A stretch of 64,000 bases of DNA from Leucobacter chromiireducens subsp. solipictus (lineage in GTDB: Bacteria; Actinomycetota; Actinomycetes; Actinomycetales; Microbacteriaceae), in contig NZ_QYAC01000001.1 of NCBI RefSeq assembly GCF_016758195.1, positions 223,423-287,422 on the forward strand, given 5' to 3'. The notes under the pieces were generated by a model. That model worked only from the letters and a program-made list of their open reading frames with translations. It ran no database searches and was not told the origin of the DNA. Positions within the stretch are counted from its first letter, which is position 1. Each line of letters opens with the position of its first letter. Positions 42,553 through 53,555 of the stretch are shown here, one piece after another. The translations under genes were made by a program, and so were the position numbers.

Positions 42553-43134
42553 ATGTCAGCCCTGAACCTCGTCAATGACCCGGACGCCGACCGACTCCTC
42601 AGCGAGCACCCGTTCGCGCTCCTCGTCGGCATGCTGCTCGATCAGCAGGTCGCGATGGAGCTCGCGTTCAGCGGCCCGCTCAAGATTCAGGAGCGGCTCG
42701 GGACCGTGGACGCATCGGCACTCGCAGGAGCTGATCCCGACGACGTGATCGCCGCATTTACGCAGACGCCGGCCGTGCACCGCTACCCCGGATCCATGGC
42801 AACGCGCACCCAGGCGCTGGCGCAGGCCGTGGACACCGAGTGGGGCGGCGACGCCTCGCGAATCTGGACCGACGGCGATCCGGACGGTGCGACCGTGCTG
42901 AAGCGTTTGCAGGCACTCCCCGGCTTCGGCCCCCAGAAAGCGAAGATCTTCCTCGCCCTCCTGGGCAAACAGCTCGGCTTCTCCGGCGCGGGCTGGCGCG
43001 AGGCCGCGGCGCCCTACGGCGAGGCCGGCAGCTTCCGCAGCGTCGCCGACATCACGTCGCCCGAGACGCTCCTCAAGGTGCGCGAAACGAAACGCGTCGC
43101 GAAGGCCGCGGCCAAAGCGGCGAAGACGACGTAG
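42553..43134 (+). CDS. HhH-GPD-type base-excision DNA repair protein
   Basis: Product of 193 residues. HPFALLVGMLLDQQVAMELAFSGP resembles the N-terminus of helix-hairpin-helix glycosylases, and the hairpin itself is ALPGFGPQKAKIFLALLGK. No FeS-cluster Cys motif is present. The catalytic Asp of EndoIII/MutY is not obvious, so enzymatic activity is uncertain. The C-terminus is a Lys/Ala-rich tail (KRVAKAAAKAAK), perhaps for DNA binding. The family is widespread in actinobacteria but poorly studied. Confidence 0.82.
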   Translation: MSALNLVNDPDADRLLSEHPFALLVGMLLDQQVAMELAFSGPLKIQERLGTVDASALAGADPDDVIAAFTQTPAVHRYPGSMATRTQALAQAVDTEWGGDASRIWTDGDPDGATVLKRLQALPGFGPQKAKIFLALLGKQLGFSGAGWREAAAPYGEAGSFRSVADITSPETLLKVRETKRVAKAAAKAAKTT

Positions 43135-43223
43135 CCGCCGGCGTGCACGATCTGGCACTCCGCACACTCCCGGCGTGGCGCACAGAGGAATCCACTGCGC
43201 GCCCGGTGTACGCTCGTATGGTC

Positions 43224-43296
43224 GCCTCCGTAGCTCAGTGGATAGAGCAACAGCCTTCTAATCTGTCGGTCGCTGGTTCGAGTCCAGCCGGGGGCA
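43224..43296 (+). tRNA. tRNA-Arg (anticodon TCT)
   Basis: A 73-nt cloverleaf: acceptor GCCTCCG/CGGGGGC with one G-U pair, D-stem GCTC/GAGC, anticodon loop CTTCTAA, T-arm GCTGG-TTCGAGT-CCAGC, discriminator A. CCA is not encoded. The anticodon stem ACAGC/TCTGT has a C-T mismatch next to the loop. Confidence 0.93.
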
Positions 43297-43314
43297 CTCA
43301 GGAGAGGGGATGAC

Positions 43315-44271
43315 GTGCACGGACCCGCAGTCCTCCGCGATCTCCCGCTCCGCGAGCTTGAGTGCTTTGGCGAGCTGAGCCAGACACTCCACTTCGGTCG
43401 GACGGCCGAGAACCTTGGCGTGTCACCGGGACGCGTGTCCCAGATGATTGCCCGGCTGGAATCGCGCGTCGGCGGGCGCTTGTTCGTGCGCACCAGTCGC
43501 CGGGTGGCCCTGAGCGAACTCGGGACGGCCCTGGCGGCCGACGCGGTGCCCGCACTCGCCCAGTTGCGCGCGGCCTTCGACGCGGCCCAGGCGGCCGCAC
43601 TGACCCCCGCACGACCGCTCCGAATCGGATTCCAGTGCGCGGTGACCGAGCCCGTGGCTCGCGCGGTCGCGGCGCTGCCGCCGGGGATGACGGAGCTGAT
43701 CGAACTCCCCTGGGCCGAGCCGTTCCGCCGGATATCACGCGCCGAGCTCGACGTCGCCCTCGTGCTCGCGCCCAGCCACGAACCCGGGCTCCGGACCCTG
43801 CTCGAGTTCTCCCGTCACCCCCAGTTCGTGGCGCTCGCGCACACGCATCCGCTGGCTGGGCGCTCGCGCATCGCCCCCGCCGAACTCAGCGGGATCCCGC
43901 TCGTGGGTCCGGCGCATTCCGCACCCGGCTACTGGCGTGAGGCGAATGCGCCGTCCCGGCTCAGCGACGGGACCGAACTGCACTACGTGGCCGCGGCCCG
44001 CACGCTCCCCGAAGCGCTGTCCCTCGTGATCACGCGAGGCACCGGGACCCTCATCTGCGAGGCCAGCGCCGCGTACATGCCCCGACCGGACGTCGCCTAC
44101 GTGCCGCTTGACGGCGTGCCCGACTCCACGCTGCTCGCGGTGACCCGCGACGCAGGGACGCCCCACCCGCTGCTCTCGGAGTTTGTCGCGGCGCTCCGCG
44201 CGAGTGAGGCTCCGATCGCGGCCGCTACGCCTCGTCCGGACGCGAGCTTGCGCGCGCCCGCCGGCGCGTAG
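43315..44271 (+). CDS. LysR-family transcriptional regulator
   Basis: Product of 318 residues starting at GTG, with GAGAGGGG just upstream. The N-terminal winged helix (LRELECFGELSQTLHFGRTAENLG, SPGRVSQMIARLESRVG, RTSRRVALSELG) is followed by a LysR substrate-binding-like domain (RPLRIGFQCAV). The helix pattern with VSQMIARLE is typical of a branch that controls adjacent MFS exporters. Its 3' end overlaps the convergent MFS gene by 47 bp, so the two transcripts could interfere. It begins 18 bp after the tRNA-Arg. Confidence 0.86.
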   Translation: MHGPAVLRDLPLRELECFGELSQTLHFGRTAENLGVSPGRVSQMIARLESRVGGRLFVRTSRRVALSELGTALAADAVPALAQLRAAFDAAQAAALTPARPLRIGFQCAVTEPVARAVAALPPGMTELIELPWAEPFRRISRAELDVALVLAPSHEPGLRTLLEFSRHPQFVALAHTHPLAGRSRIAPAELSGIPLVGPAHSAPGYWREANAPSRLSDGTELHYVAAARTLPEALSLVITRGTGTLICEASAAYMPRPDVAYVPLDGVPDSTLLAVTRDAGTPHPLLSEFVAALRASEAPIAAATPRPDASLRAPAGA

Positions 44272-45487
44272 CGCGAGCCGCAGCCGCTGGGTGGCCGGAG
44301 CGCGCCGCGCGAGGCACCGGGCGCGTTGCTCCGGCGAGCCCCCACGCGGCGACAGCGAGCAGCCCCGCCAGCAGCATCGCGGCCCGCGGTCCGGAAACGT
44401 TCACGGCGATCCCTCCGATTGCGGACCCCACGGCGATACTCGCGTTAAACACCCCGGCCCAGATCGCCGCGGAGGCCTCCACTCGCCCCGGATCCGCCGC
44501 AGCCGTCCAGCTCTGGGTCGACACCGAAACGCCCCCGTAACCGAGCCCCCACACGACGACGAGCGCGAACACGAGGCCGGAAACTGGCTCGGAGATCGCC
44601 GCGATCCCCCAGGTCGCCGCGGCCACCGCCCCCACGGCGAGGAGCACGGCGAACCGGGGAGACCGCCCGGCGACCGCGCCAAGCACGAAGTTCCCCGCGA
44701 CGCCGGCGATCCCGTAGACGAGGAGCACCCCGGCAACGGCGCTCGCCGCGATTCCAAATGCAGATTCGAGGACGGGACGCACATAGGTGTAGCCGGAGAA
44801 GTGCGCGAGCACCACGAGGCCGGTGATCGCGAGCCCCCAGGCCACCCCGGGGGTTCGCAGGACCCCGAATACCGTTCCCAGGCGCACGGATTCGGCGGCC
44901 GGCAGGGGTGGCAGCAGCGCCCGCAAGAGCACGCTGGAGACGATCCCCAACGCCGCGAGCCCCCAGAACGCGGCGCGCCACCCCGCGAACTCCGCCACCG
45001 CCGTGCCGAGCGGCACGCCGAGTACCGACGCGATCGCCACCCCTGAGAAGACGAGCGTCGTGGCACGCCCGACACGGGCACCGGAGACAAGGCGCGGCCC
45101 CAGCCCCGCGGCAAGCCCCCACACCATCCCCATCGCGATGCCCAGCAGCACGCGGGCCCCCGCGAGCGTGGCGAAGTTCGGCGCGCACGCCGTGAGCGCG
45201 TTCGCGGCCGCCAAGGCAACCATGAACCCGACCAGGATCGCGCGCCGATCCACCCGCCGCGCGAGGATCGGTGCGAGCGTCGAGACCACGGCGGCGATGA
45301 GCCCGGTGACCGTGAGCGACATTCCTGCGAGACCGTGGGAGATCTGCAGCGATGCAGCGAGCGGGCTCAGCACTCCGACGGGCATCATCTCCGAGGTCAC
45401 CACGAGAAACGTGGCCCCGGTCACCGCCCATACGGGCAGGAATGAACTCCGCGTGTGCGCGGCGGTTGTGGGAACGTCAACATGCAT
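44225..45487 (-). CDS. MFS transporter (DHA1/AraJ-like)
   Basis: Product of 420 residues with 12 helices. The N-terminus FLPVWAVTGATFLVVTSEMMPVGVLSPLAASL is the classic signature of the DHA1 sugar/arabinose-efflux-like and multidrug group. The loop 2-3 motif is APILARRVDRRAILVG. The tail is Arg/Ala-rich. Likely a drug or metabolite exporter. Convergent, 47-bp overlap with the LysR gene. The ATG at 45487 is chosen because the hydrophobic region begins soon after. Confidence 0.86.
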   Translation of the reverse strand: MHVDVPTTAAHTRSSFLPVWAVTGATFLVVTSEMMPVGVLSPLAASLQISHGLAGMSLTVTGLIAAVVSTLAPILARRVDRRAILVGFMVALAAANALTACAPNFATLAGARVLLGIAMGMVWGLAAGLGPRLVSGARVGRATTLVFSGVAIASVLGVPLGTAVAEFAGWRAAFWGLAALGIVSSVLLRALLPPLPAAESVRLGTVFGVLRTPGVAWGLAITGLVVLAHFSGYTYVRPVLESAFGIAASAVAGVLLVYGIAGVAGNFVLGAVAGRSPRFAVLLAVGAVAAATWGIAAISEPVSGLVFALVVVWGLGYGGVSVSTQSWTAAADPGRVEASAAIWAGVFNASIAVGSAIGGIAVNVSGPRAAMLLAGLLAVAAWGLAGATRPVPRAARSGHPAAAARATRRRARASSRPDEA

Positions 45488-45614
45488 ACCCTTACTGTCG
45501 CGCGACCGCGGGATCCGGAACAATGACGATTTCGTGAAGCGGTCGTGAGCGTCGCTCAGGGATCCGCCGGGCGGTGAAGCTTGGCACGCGGCCGGCTCGA
45601 TCGCCCCTCGCACA

Positions 45615-45651
45615 CCGCGGGGTGGCCGGGTTGCACCCGGCCACCCCGCGG
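45615..45651 (-). terminator. 17-bp perfect hairpin after the DUF305 gene
   Basis: Bases 45615-45631 and 45635-45651 form a perfect 17-bp GC-rich stem (CCGCGGGGTGGCCGGGT and complement) with a 3-nt loop. It lies 23 bp past the stop of the DUF305 gene and upstream of the MFS gene on the same strand. No U-tract is present. Confidence 0.75.
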
Positions 45652-45673
45652 CGGCACGCCGGAGCGTGCCCGG

Positions 45674-46306
45674 TTACAGCGAGGCGAGGATCTCGCGCAT
45701 CTCGGCGATCTCGGCGCTCTGGCCGTCAATCACCTGCTGCGCCAGCTCGCGGACCTCCGCGTGCTGGCCCTGAGCGAGCTCGCTCTCGGCCATATCGATC
45801 GCGCCCTCGTGATGCACGATCATGCCCTCGAGGAACAGCCGGGAGGCCTCGACCCCGGATGCCGCCTCAAGCGCCGCCATGTCCTCCTCGCCCATCATCC
45901 CGTCGTCGCCCATGCTGTGGCCGCCCATGTCTTCCGGGGCGTCGACGCCCCACTCGGTGAGCCAGCCGCGCATCTGCGCGATCTCGGGGCCCTGCGCGTC
46001 CTTCACCTGCTGGGCGAGCTCGGTCACCCGCGGGTCGATGCCGTCCTTTGCGAGGATCATGTCGGACATTTCGATGGCCTGTTCGTGATGCGGGATCATC
46101 ATCGTCGTGAACATCTCGTCGCCCGCGTTTGCGGTGGTGGTGCCCGATCCCTGCTCGCTCGGGGTGCCGCTGGAGGCCGACGGGGCGGGTGCCACGTCTG
46201 ATCCAGCGGTCGAGCCGGAGGCGCAGCCGGCGAGCAGCAGCACTCCCGCGACGGCGGTCGAGAGCAGCAGGGAGGTGGTCAGTCGGTGAGTCATTTCTGT
46301 GTCCAT
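45674..46306 (-). CDS. DUF305 lipoprotein
   Basis: Product of 210 residues. A signal peptide with lipobox LLAGC is followed by a Ser/Thr linker and two DUF305 repeats. Each repeat has a metal-binding-like helix with paired His and Met (FTTMMIPHHEQAIEMSDMI and EGMIVHHEGAIDMAESEL), with a GGHSMGDDGMMG Met/His loop between them. The family often accompanies copper-resistance genes and is thought to bind metal outside the cell. The start is ATG 46306 or the ATG four codons later; both give a good signal peptide. A DUF6153 gene lies 89 bp upstream on the same strand. Confidence 0.88.
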   Translation of the reverse strand: MDTEMTHRLTTSLLLSTAVAGVLLLAGCASGSTAGSDVAPAPSASSGTPSEQGSGTTTANAGDEMFTTMMIPHHEQAIEMSDMILAKDGIDPRVTELAQQVKDAQGPEIAQMRGWLTEWGVDAPEDMGGHSMGDDGMMGEEDMAALEAASGVEASRLFLEGMIVHHEGAIDMAESELAQGQHAEVRELAQQVIDGQSAEIAEMREILASL

Positions 46307-46395
46307 TCGTGGGTCTCTGAGTCAATGGCCCCGGGCAGGCCTCGGCGCACCGCCCACCCCGGGATGACGGAGGTGATGCAGGCGGGGCCCGCGAC

Positions 46396-46905
46396 TCAGG
46401 TGCGACTGATGGACAGGACGATGAGTGACGGCTGCGGCGGCGGACGTACGCCCGCACAACGCACGCCGGCGGCCCGGCGCGCGACCCGCTCGGTCCAGCG
46501 GCGCAGGGGCGCGGGACCGACCATTACCGCCACGAGGACGAGCGAGAGCAGGAGCGCAAGCACGCACAGGAGATCCTGCATCCCGTGGTCGGACGGTTCC
46601 TGGCCGAGCCCGTCCGGTGCGTGCGCCGAGGGGGCGGCCGCCTGCATCACCGGTGCTGCCGGAGCGGAACCGTCGTGCGACGCACTCGCCAGCGCTGCCG
46701 ACGCTGCGCCGGCCCGTGACTCGGCCGGCGCGGCACCACCGTGCGCGGCGCTCGCCGACGCGGCACCGAGCGCGGCACTCGCGGGGCTGTGGCCGGTGGA
46801 GAGCGTGTGCATCCCGAGGATCCCGGCGATGAGCAGCACCGCGAGCAGACCGGTGAGGAGCACGCCGCGCAGCCCGCCCGTGATCCCGCGCTGCATCAGT
46901 GCCAT
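46396..46905 (-). CDS. DUF6153-family membrane protein
   Basis: Product of 169 residues. An N-terminal helix (GVLLTGLLAVLLIAGILGMHTLS), an Ala/Ser/His-rich outer loop with GHS and HGG motifs, SDHGMQDLLCVLALLLSLVLVAVMVGP as the second helix and a basic Pro-rich tail match the DUF6153 family, which in actinobacteria usually accompanies DUF305 proteins. A role in metal handling is suggested by that pairing and by the His/Met content. GGAGGG precedes the ATG closely. No biochemical function is established. Confidence 0.75.
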   Translation of the reverse strand: MALMQRGITGGLRGVLLTGLLAVLLIAGILGMHTLSTGHSPASAALGAASASAAHGGAAPAESRAGAASAALASASHDGSAPAAPVMQAAAPSAHAPDGLGQEPSDHGMQDLLCVLALLLSLVLVAVMVGPAPLRRWTERVARRAAGVRCAGVRPPPQPSLIVLSISRT

Positions 46906-47019
46906 GTCCCTCCATCCCCTGAGTCTGCGGCTCACCCTATTGCGGCGGGCTGGGAATCCGTGGCGAGCCGCGGGACGGCACGGCGGACCCCAGCCGCGCG
47001 ACCACACCCAGCCCAGACT

Positions 47020-47055
47020 TTGCACTCTGCAATGAATAGTGCATAATTGCATTCT

Positions 47056-47056
<1 letters not shown>
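47020..47056 (+). promoter_or_regulatory. promoter with overlapping inverted repeats for the TetR gene
   Basis: TTGCAC (47020-47025) and CATAAT (47042-47047) are spaced 16 bp apart, and the ATG at 47056 follows 8 nt later, giving a leaderless mRNA. Two interleaved inverted repeats cover the promoter: TGCACT/AGTGCA (47021-47026 with 47038-47043) and TGCAAT/ATTGCA (47028-47033 with 47046-47051). This is a likely autorepressor site. Confidence 0.7.
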
Positions 47057-49498
<2,442 letters not shown>

Positions 49499-49505
49499 CA
49501 CGAGG

Positions 49506-49535
49506 GCTCGGGGAGGCGCTCAGGCCTCTCCGAGC
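49506..49535. terminator. hairpin between convergent exporter and pca operon
   Basis: GCTCGGGGAGGC (49506-49517) pairs with GCCTCTCCGAGC (49524-49535) with one mismatch and a 6-nt loop. It overlaps the pcaC stop codon and lies just past the exporter's stop at 49498, so it could serve both directions. Confidence 0.55.
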
Positions 49536-49933
49536 TCTTCGAGCACGCGCCGTGCGAGCTGGAACGCCGTGTTCGCGGCCGGCACCCCGCAGTACAGCCC
49601 GGCCTGCAGAATCACCTCCTTGATTTCCGCGACCGTGAGCCCGTTTCGGCGCGCAGCACGCACGTGCATCTCGAACTCGTCGTGGTGCCCCAGCGCGATC
49701 ATCGCCGTCAACACGGCCACGGAGCGCGACTTCCGGTCGAGCCCCGGCCGCGACCAGATGTCGCCCCAGGCGGTGCGGGTGATGAAGTCCTGAAAGTCGG
49801 CGGTGAAATCGGTGATGGCGGCGTTCGCCCGATCCACGTGCGCGTCAGAGAGCACCTCGCGGCGCACCCGCATCCCCCGTTCGACGCGCTCCGCGTCGCT
49901 GAGCCCCGATGGCCCCCGCCCGACCCCGGTCAT
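49520..49933 (-). CDS. pcaC: 4-carboxymuconolactone decarboxylase
   Basis: Product of 137 residues. It has the CMD fold pattern: RREVLSDAHVDRANAA, FITRTAWGDIWSRPGLDRKSRSVAVLTAMIALGHHDEFEMHVRAARRNG (split over two helices) and LYCGVPAANTAFQLARRVL. It decarboxylates 4-carboxymuconolactone to 3-oxoadipate enol-lactone. The ATG at 49933 overlaps the pcaD stop by 4 bases. It is the last gene of pcaHGBDC. In several actinobacteria pcaC and pcaD are fused as pcaL; here they are separate. Confidence 0.93.
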   Translation of the reverse strand: MTGVGRGPSGLSDAERVERGMRVRREVLSDAHVDRANAAITDFTADFQDFITRTAWGDIWSRPGLDRKSRSVAVLTAMIALGHHDEFEMHVRAARRNGLTVAEIKEVILQAGLYCGVPAANTAFQLARRVLEELGEA

Positions 49934-50709
49934 CGCCCCGCCTCCGCGAAAAAGTCCTGCAGCGCCGCCGTCACGGCCGCGGCCTGCTCGGCCGGCGGCT
50001 GGTGCGCGGCACCCGCGATCATCACCTTGCGGCCGCGCGGCACCCCGGCAACGATCTCGTCCTGACGCGGCTCCGGGGCGACGGTGTCGAACTCGCCGCC
50101 CATCGCGAGGATCGGAACGCTGATCTCGCCGAGCCGCGAGCGGAGGTCGTAGCCACCCAGCGCCTCCGCGCAACGGGCATACCCCTCGTCGGAGACCGCC
50201 TGGAGCTCGCGCAGGATCCGCCCCGTGAGCTCGGGCTCGTTCGCAATCGAATCCGGCGCGAACCACGCTTTCGCGGACGCCGCCACGAGCGCCGAGGTCG
50301 ACTGTTCTCGGACCAGCGCGGCGCGGGCGTTCCAGTGCTCCGCGGTGCCGAGCGACGCGGCAGAGGCCACGCTCGCGACCCCCGCGAACAGCGCGGGGTG
50401 CCGGAGCGCGAGCGTGAGTCCGAGCGCGCCACCGATCGAAACGCCCGCGTACCGCACCCCGCCGCGATCAGACTCCTGGATGGCGACCGCGACCGCGTCG
50501 GCGAGTTCCTCGAGTGTGAAGGGGTCGGCAGGGACGGGTGCGCGACCGTGGCCCGGCAGCACGAGCAGGGCGACCCGGGCGTCGCGGGACAGCACGGGGG
50601 CCACCCGCTCCCAAATCAATGGGCCGGTCCCGAGCGAGTGCGCGAGCACCACGAGCGGGGCGTCGGCGGGGCCGGTGGGCGTGGTCAACGCGATCTGCGG
50701 CAGGGTCAT
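49930..50709 (-). CDS. pcaD: 3-oxoadipate enol-lactonase
   Basis: Product of 259 residues of the alpha/beta-hydrolase fold. Visible are the oxyanion strand VVLAHSLGTGPLIW, the nucleophile elbow YAGVSIGGALGLTLAL (Ser), the acid strand ILAMGGEFDTVAP and the His in GAAHQPPAEQ. It opens the enol-lactone to 3-oxoadipate. It overlaps pcaC and pcaB by 4 bases each, so the three are translationally coupled. Confidence 0.92.
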   Translation of the reverse strand: MTLPQIALTTPTGPADAPLVVLAHSLGTGPLIWERVAPVLSRDARVALLVLPGHGRAPVPADPFTLEELADAVAVAIQESDRGGVRYAGVSIGGALGLTLALRHPALFAGVASVASAASLGTAEHWNARAALVREQSTSALVAASAKAWFAPDSIANEPELTGRILRELQAVSDEGYARCAEALGGYDLRSRLGEISVPILAMGGEFDTVAPEPRQDEIVAGVPRGRKVMIAGAAHQPPAEQAAAVTAALQDFFAEAGR

Positions 50710-52130
50710 GTGGTCTCCTGGGAGGGGTGAGAAATACCTTCGGTGAGTTGGGCGGCCAGGCCGAGATACTGCGCCGGATCGAGCAGCGCCGCCACGTCGA
50801 TCCCGGCTTCGGCGAGCCCGGGCTCGACGCGGAGCAGGCTGGCGAGGTCGTTCCCGGGCCCGCCGTGCCCCCGCTGCCCCGCGGCGCGAACGATCTCGCG
50901 CACGCGCTCAGCCCCGAGCACGGGACCGAGCACAATTGCGAGCCGCTCGGCGACGATCAGCCCGTCCGTGAGCGCGAGATTGCGGGACACGGCCCCGGTA
51001 TCCACCCGCAGCCCGGACACGAGCCGCAGCGCCTGCGCCGCCGCCCCGCGGGTGAGCCGCAGGAGTTCGCGCAGCGTCGGCCACTCGGCGTGCCAGGCCC
51101 CGTCGGGGCGCTCGTCCCCGGCCAGCGCTGACGCGAGGTGCAGCGTGGCCGCGAGCTGCGGGGCGCGCAGCGCCGCGGAACGGACCAGCACCGCCCCCGC
51201 GGGGTTCCGCTTTTGCGGCATGGCGGAGGACCCCCCGGCGGCGCCCTCCGCGAGCTCCCCGATCTCGGTGCGGCTCAGCGTCGCGACGTCGCTCGCGAGC
51301 ACGCCGAGCGCGTCGACGACCTGGGTGAGCGCGTCGGCCAGCTCGGTGACGGGCCAGCGGACCGTGTGCCAGGGCGCGTCGGGGGCCGCGAGCGTGAGCT
51401 CCGCCGCGTACGCTGCGACGAGCGCGCTGACGGTGCCCGGCACCGCCGATCCGGCACCGCGGGCGATCTCCGCGAACGACGCGAGCGTGCCTCCGGCCCC
51501 GCCCAGCTGGGCGGGCAACTCCGGCAACAGCGCGTCGAGCCGATCGGCCGCGCGCCGGATCCCGCGCAGCCAGCCGCTCGCCCGCAACCCCATCGTGGTG
51601 GGGACGGCGTGCTGCGTGAGGGTGCGCGCGGCGGCAACGGTGCCCCGATGCTCGCGCACGAAGTCGGTGAGGGCGCGCTCCGTGTTCCGCACATCGGCGA
51701 GGATCAGGGCACCGGATTGCCGGGCCACCAGCATGAGCGCCGAGTCGAGGATGTCCTGGCTCGTGGCCCCGCGGTGCACCCAGGTGCGGCACTCAGGCGA
51801 CACGCGCTCGGTGAGCACCGCCACCAGCGGGATGACCGGATTGCCACCGTTCGCCGACCCGGCAACAACGTCCACAAGCGGCGGATCCGGCACCGTACAC
51901 GGCTCCCCGGGACCGGCCCAGCCGAACCGCTCCGAGACCTCCGTGACCGCGGCGCGCGGCGCGACTCCGACGCCGCCCCAGGCGCGCACCAGCGCCGTCT
52001 CCGCGGCGACCAGCGCACCGAATACCGCCGCGTCAGCCAGCTCAGCGCCGACGCCGGCGCTGACGGGCGACAGCAGCCCGGCGTCGAATGCGGGCGCGTC
52101 GGTCGACGGGCGCGGAAGGTCAGTAGGCAA
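50706..52130 (-). CDS. pcaB: 3-carboxy-cis,cis-muconate cycloisomerase
   Basis: Product of 474 residues in the fumarase/aspartase superfamily: WVHRGATSQDILDSALMLV, the signature loop GGSSAMPQKRNPAGAV with the catalytic Ser, and RDSL-like helices. It converts 3-carboxymuconate to 4-carboxymuconolactone. No ATG exists near the expected N-terminus; a TTG at 52130 inside the pcaG 3' end (GGAG 10 nt upstream) gives LPTDLPRPS before the conserved DAGLLSPV. The overlap with pcaG is 11 bp. Confidence 0.9.
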   Translation of the reverse strand: MPTDLPRPSTDAPAFDAGLLSPVSAGVGAELADAAVFGALVAAETALVRAWGGVGVAPRAAVTEVSERFGWAGPGEPCTVPDPPLVDVVAGSANGGNPVIPLVAVLTERVSPECRTWVHRGATSQDILDSALMLVARQSGALILADVRNTERALTDFVREHRGTVAAARTLTQHAVPTTMGLRASGWLRGIRRAADRLDALLPELPAQLGGAGGTLASFAEIARGAGSAVPGTVSALVAAYAAELTLAAPDAPWHTVRWPVTELADALTQVVDALGVLASDVATLSRTEIGELAEGAAGGSSAMPQKRNPAGAVLVRSAALRAPQLAATLHLASALAGDERPDGAWHAEWPTLRELLRLTRGAAAQALRLVSGLRVDTGAVSRNLALTDGLIVAERLAIVLGPVLGAERVREIVRAAGQRGHGGPGNDLASLLRVEPGLAEAGIDVAALLDPAQYLGLAAQLTEGISHPSQETT

Positions 52131-52704
52131 GGAACACGGTCTCCCGCTCGCCCTGCAGACGGATGTCATGGCGCAGGTGCCCGTCGGGCGTGCGGGTCGC
52201 AACGAGCGTCGCGCGATCCGCTTCGGACAGCGCGGAGAGCAACGGGTCGGCGGCGAGCGCGGCGGTGTGCTCCGGCAGGTAGATGCGGGTGTGCAGCTTA
52301 TCGGGGAGGCCGCGAGCGTAGACGATCGTCGCAAAGAATGGCGCCTCCCCCGAGACGGAGCCCGGGTTGCGCGTCCAAAACTCAAAGTGGCCCTCGTCGC
52401 TCGTGAACGCGCGCCCGAATCCGGTGAAGCTGTGATCGTCGCGGCGGAAGGTCCCGCGAGCGCGCGGCACCGTGCCGTCGGTGTCGGCCGCGAAGATCTC
52501 GACGATGGAATCGGGGATCGGATGGCCATGCCCGTCAACCACCGTGCCGCTGAGCAGGATCGCACCTGGCGAGTGCGGGAAGGCGATCTCGTGTTTCTTG
52601 GGGAATGTGGTGCCGTAGGCGAAGAAGGGGCCCACCGTTTGCCCCGGGGTGGCCTCGTGGGTGCGCTCGGGAACCGGCGCGGTGCGGGATGCTGCGGGGG
52701 TCAT
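52120..52704 (-). CDS. pcaG: protocatechuate 3,4-dioxygenase alpha subunit
   Basis: Product of 194 residues. Features: PGQTVGPFFAYG at the N-terminus, ILLSGTVVDGHGHPIPDSIVEIF, GRAFTSDEGHFEFWTRNPG and ARGLPDKLHTRIYLPEH. The alpha subunit pairs with the beta (PcaH) subunit, which carries the iron. Together they cleave protocatechuate to 3-carboxymuconate. The ATG overlaps the pcaH stop codon by one base (TGATG-type junction). Confidence 0.95.
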   Translation of the reverse strand: MTPAASRTAPVPERTHEATPGQTVGPFFAYGTTFPKKHEIAFPHSPGAILLSGTVVDGHGHPIPDSIVEIFAADTDGTVPRARGTFRRDDHSFTGFGRAFTSDEGHFEFWTRNPGSVSGEAPFFATIVYARGLPDKLHTRIYLPEHTAALAADPLLSALSEADRATLVATRTPDGHLRHDIRLQGERETVFLAY

Positions 52705-53525
52705 CAGTGATCGCCTTCCTCGGGTTCGAACCAGGTCGCGTCGGGGCCGTCGAGCACGATGTCGAATCGGTACCCCATGGAGAATTCCGGAACGGTGAGT
52801 TCGTGGTCGTAGCTGCTGATCAGACGGTCTCGATCCTTCTGATCCCGGATCGTATGGTAAATCGGGTCCAGGGGGAAGAGCGGGTCCCCCGGGAAGTACA
52901 TCTGCGTCACGATGCGCTGCGTGAAGGACCGCCCGAACACGGAGAAGTGAATATGCGCGGGGCGCCAGGCGTTCACGTGGTTCTTCCAGGGGTAGGGTCC
53001 CGGTTTGATCGTGGTGAACGTGTATTCTCCGCGGTCGTTCGTGATGGCGCGGCCCGCCCCTGTGAAGTTCGGGTCGAGCGGCGCGGGGTGCTGGTCGCGC
53101 TGGTGAATGTAGCGGCCGGCGGAGTTGGCCTGCCAGATCTCGATGAGCTGGTTGGCCTGCGGCCGCCCCCACGAATCGAGCAGCCGACCGGTCACGGTGA
53201 TTCGTTCCCCGAGCGGTTCTCCGGAGTGCTGCAGGGTGAGGTCGGATTCGATGGCGGCCACGTCGCGCTGGCCGTAGGCCGGCGACCACAGCTCGATCGT
53301 CTCCGGGTTGACGAGCTGCAGATTCTTCGTGGGGTGGCGCAGCAGGCTTGAGCGGTACGGGGGGAAGTCCATGATCGTGCGCGGCAGGGATTCCCCTGCG
53401 GCGACACGGCGCGCCTGCTCCGCGTGCAGCGCCTCGATTTCGGCGGTGATCTCCGCCTGGGATGCTTGATCCGGTGCCGCGAGCAGCGTCTCGGGTGCGG
53501 CGGCCGGGGTCGGCGCGTCAGCCAT
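52704..53525 (-). CDS. pcaH: protocatechuate 3,4-dioxygenase beta subunit
   Basis: Product of 273 residues. The iron ligands expected for the beta subunit are visible: Tyr in the GRYIHQRDQH region, Tyr in KPGPYPWKNHVNAW, and His in PAHIHFSVFG; RLLDSWGRPQANQLIEIWQANSAG is the conserved core. AAGGAG lies 7 nt before the ATG at 53525. It is the first gene of the pca operon; a 101-bp gap with an operator-like palindrome separates it from the IclR gene upstream. Confidence 0.95.
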   Translation of the reverse strand: MADAPTPAAAPETLLAAPDQASQAEITAEIEALHAEQARRVAAGESLPRTIMDFPPYRSSLLRHPTKNLQLVNPETIELWSPAYGQRDVAAIESDLTLQHSGEPLGERITVTGRLLDSWGRPQANQLIEIWQANSAGRYIHQRDQHPAPLDPNFTGAGRAITNDRGEYTFTTIKPGPYPWKNHVNAWRPAHIHFSVFGRSFTQRIVTQMYFPGDPLFPLDPIYHTIRDQKDRDRLISSYDHELTVPEFSMGYRFDIVLDGPDATWFEPEEGDH

Positions 53526-53555
53526 GCGGGGTCTCCTTCGACGTGATCCTGAGGG

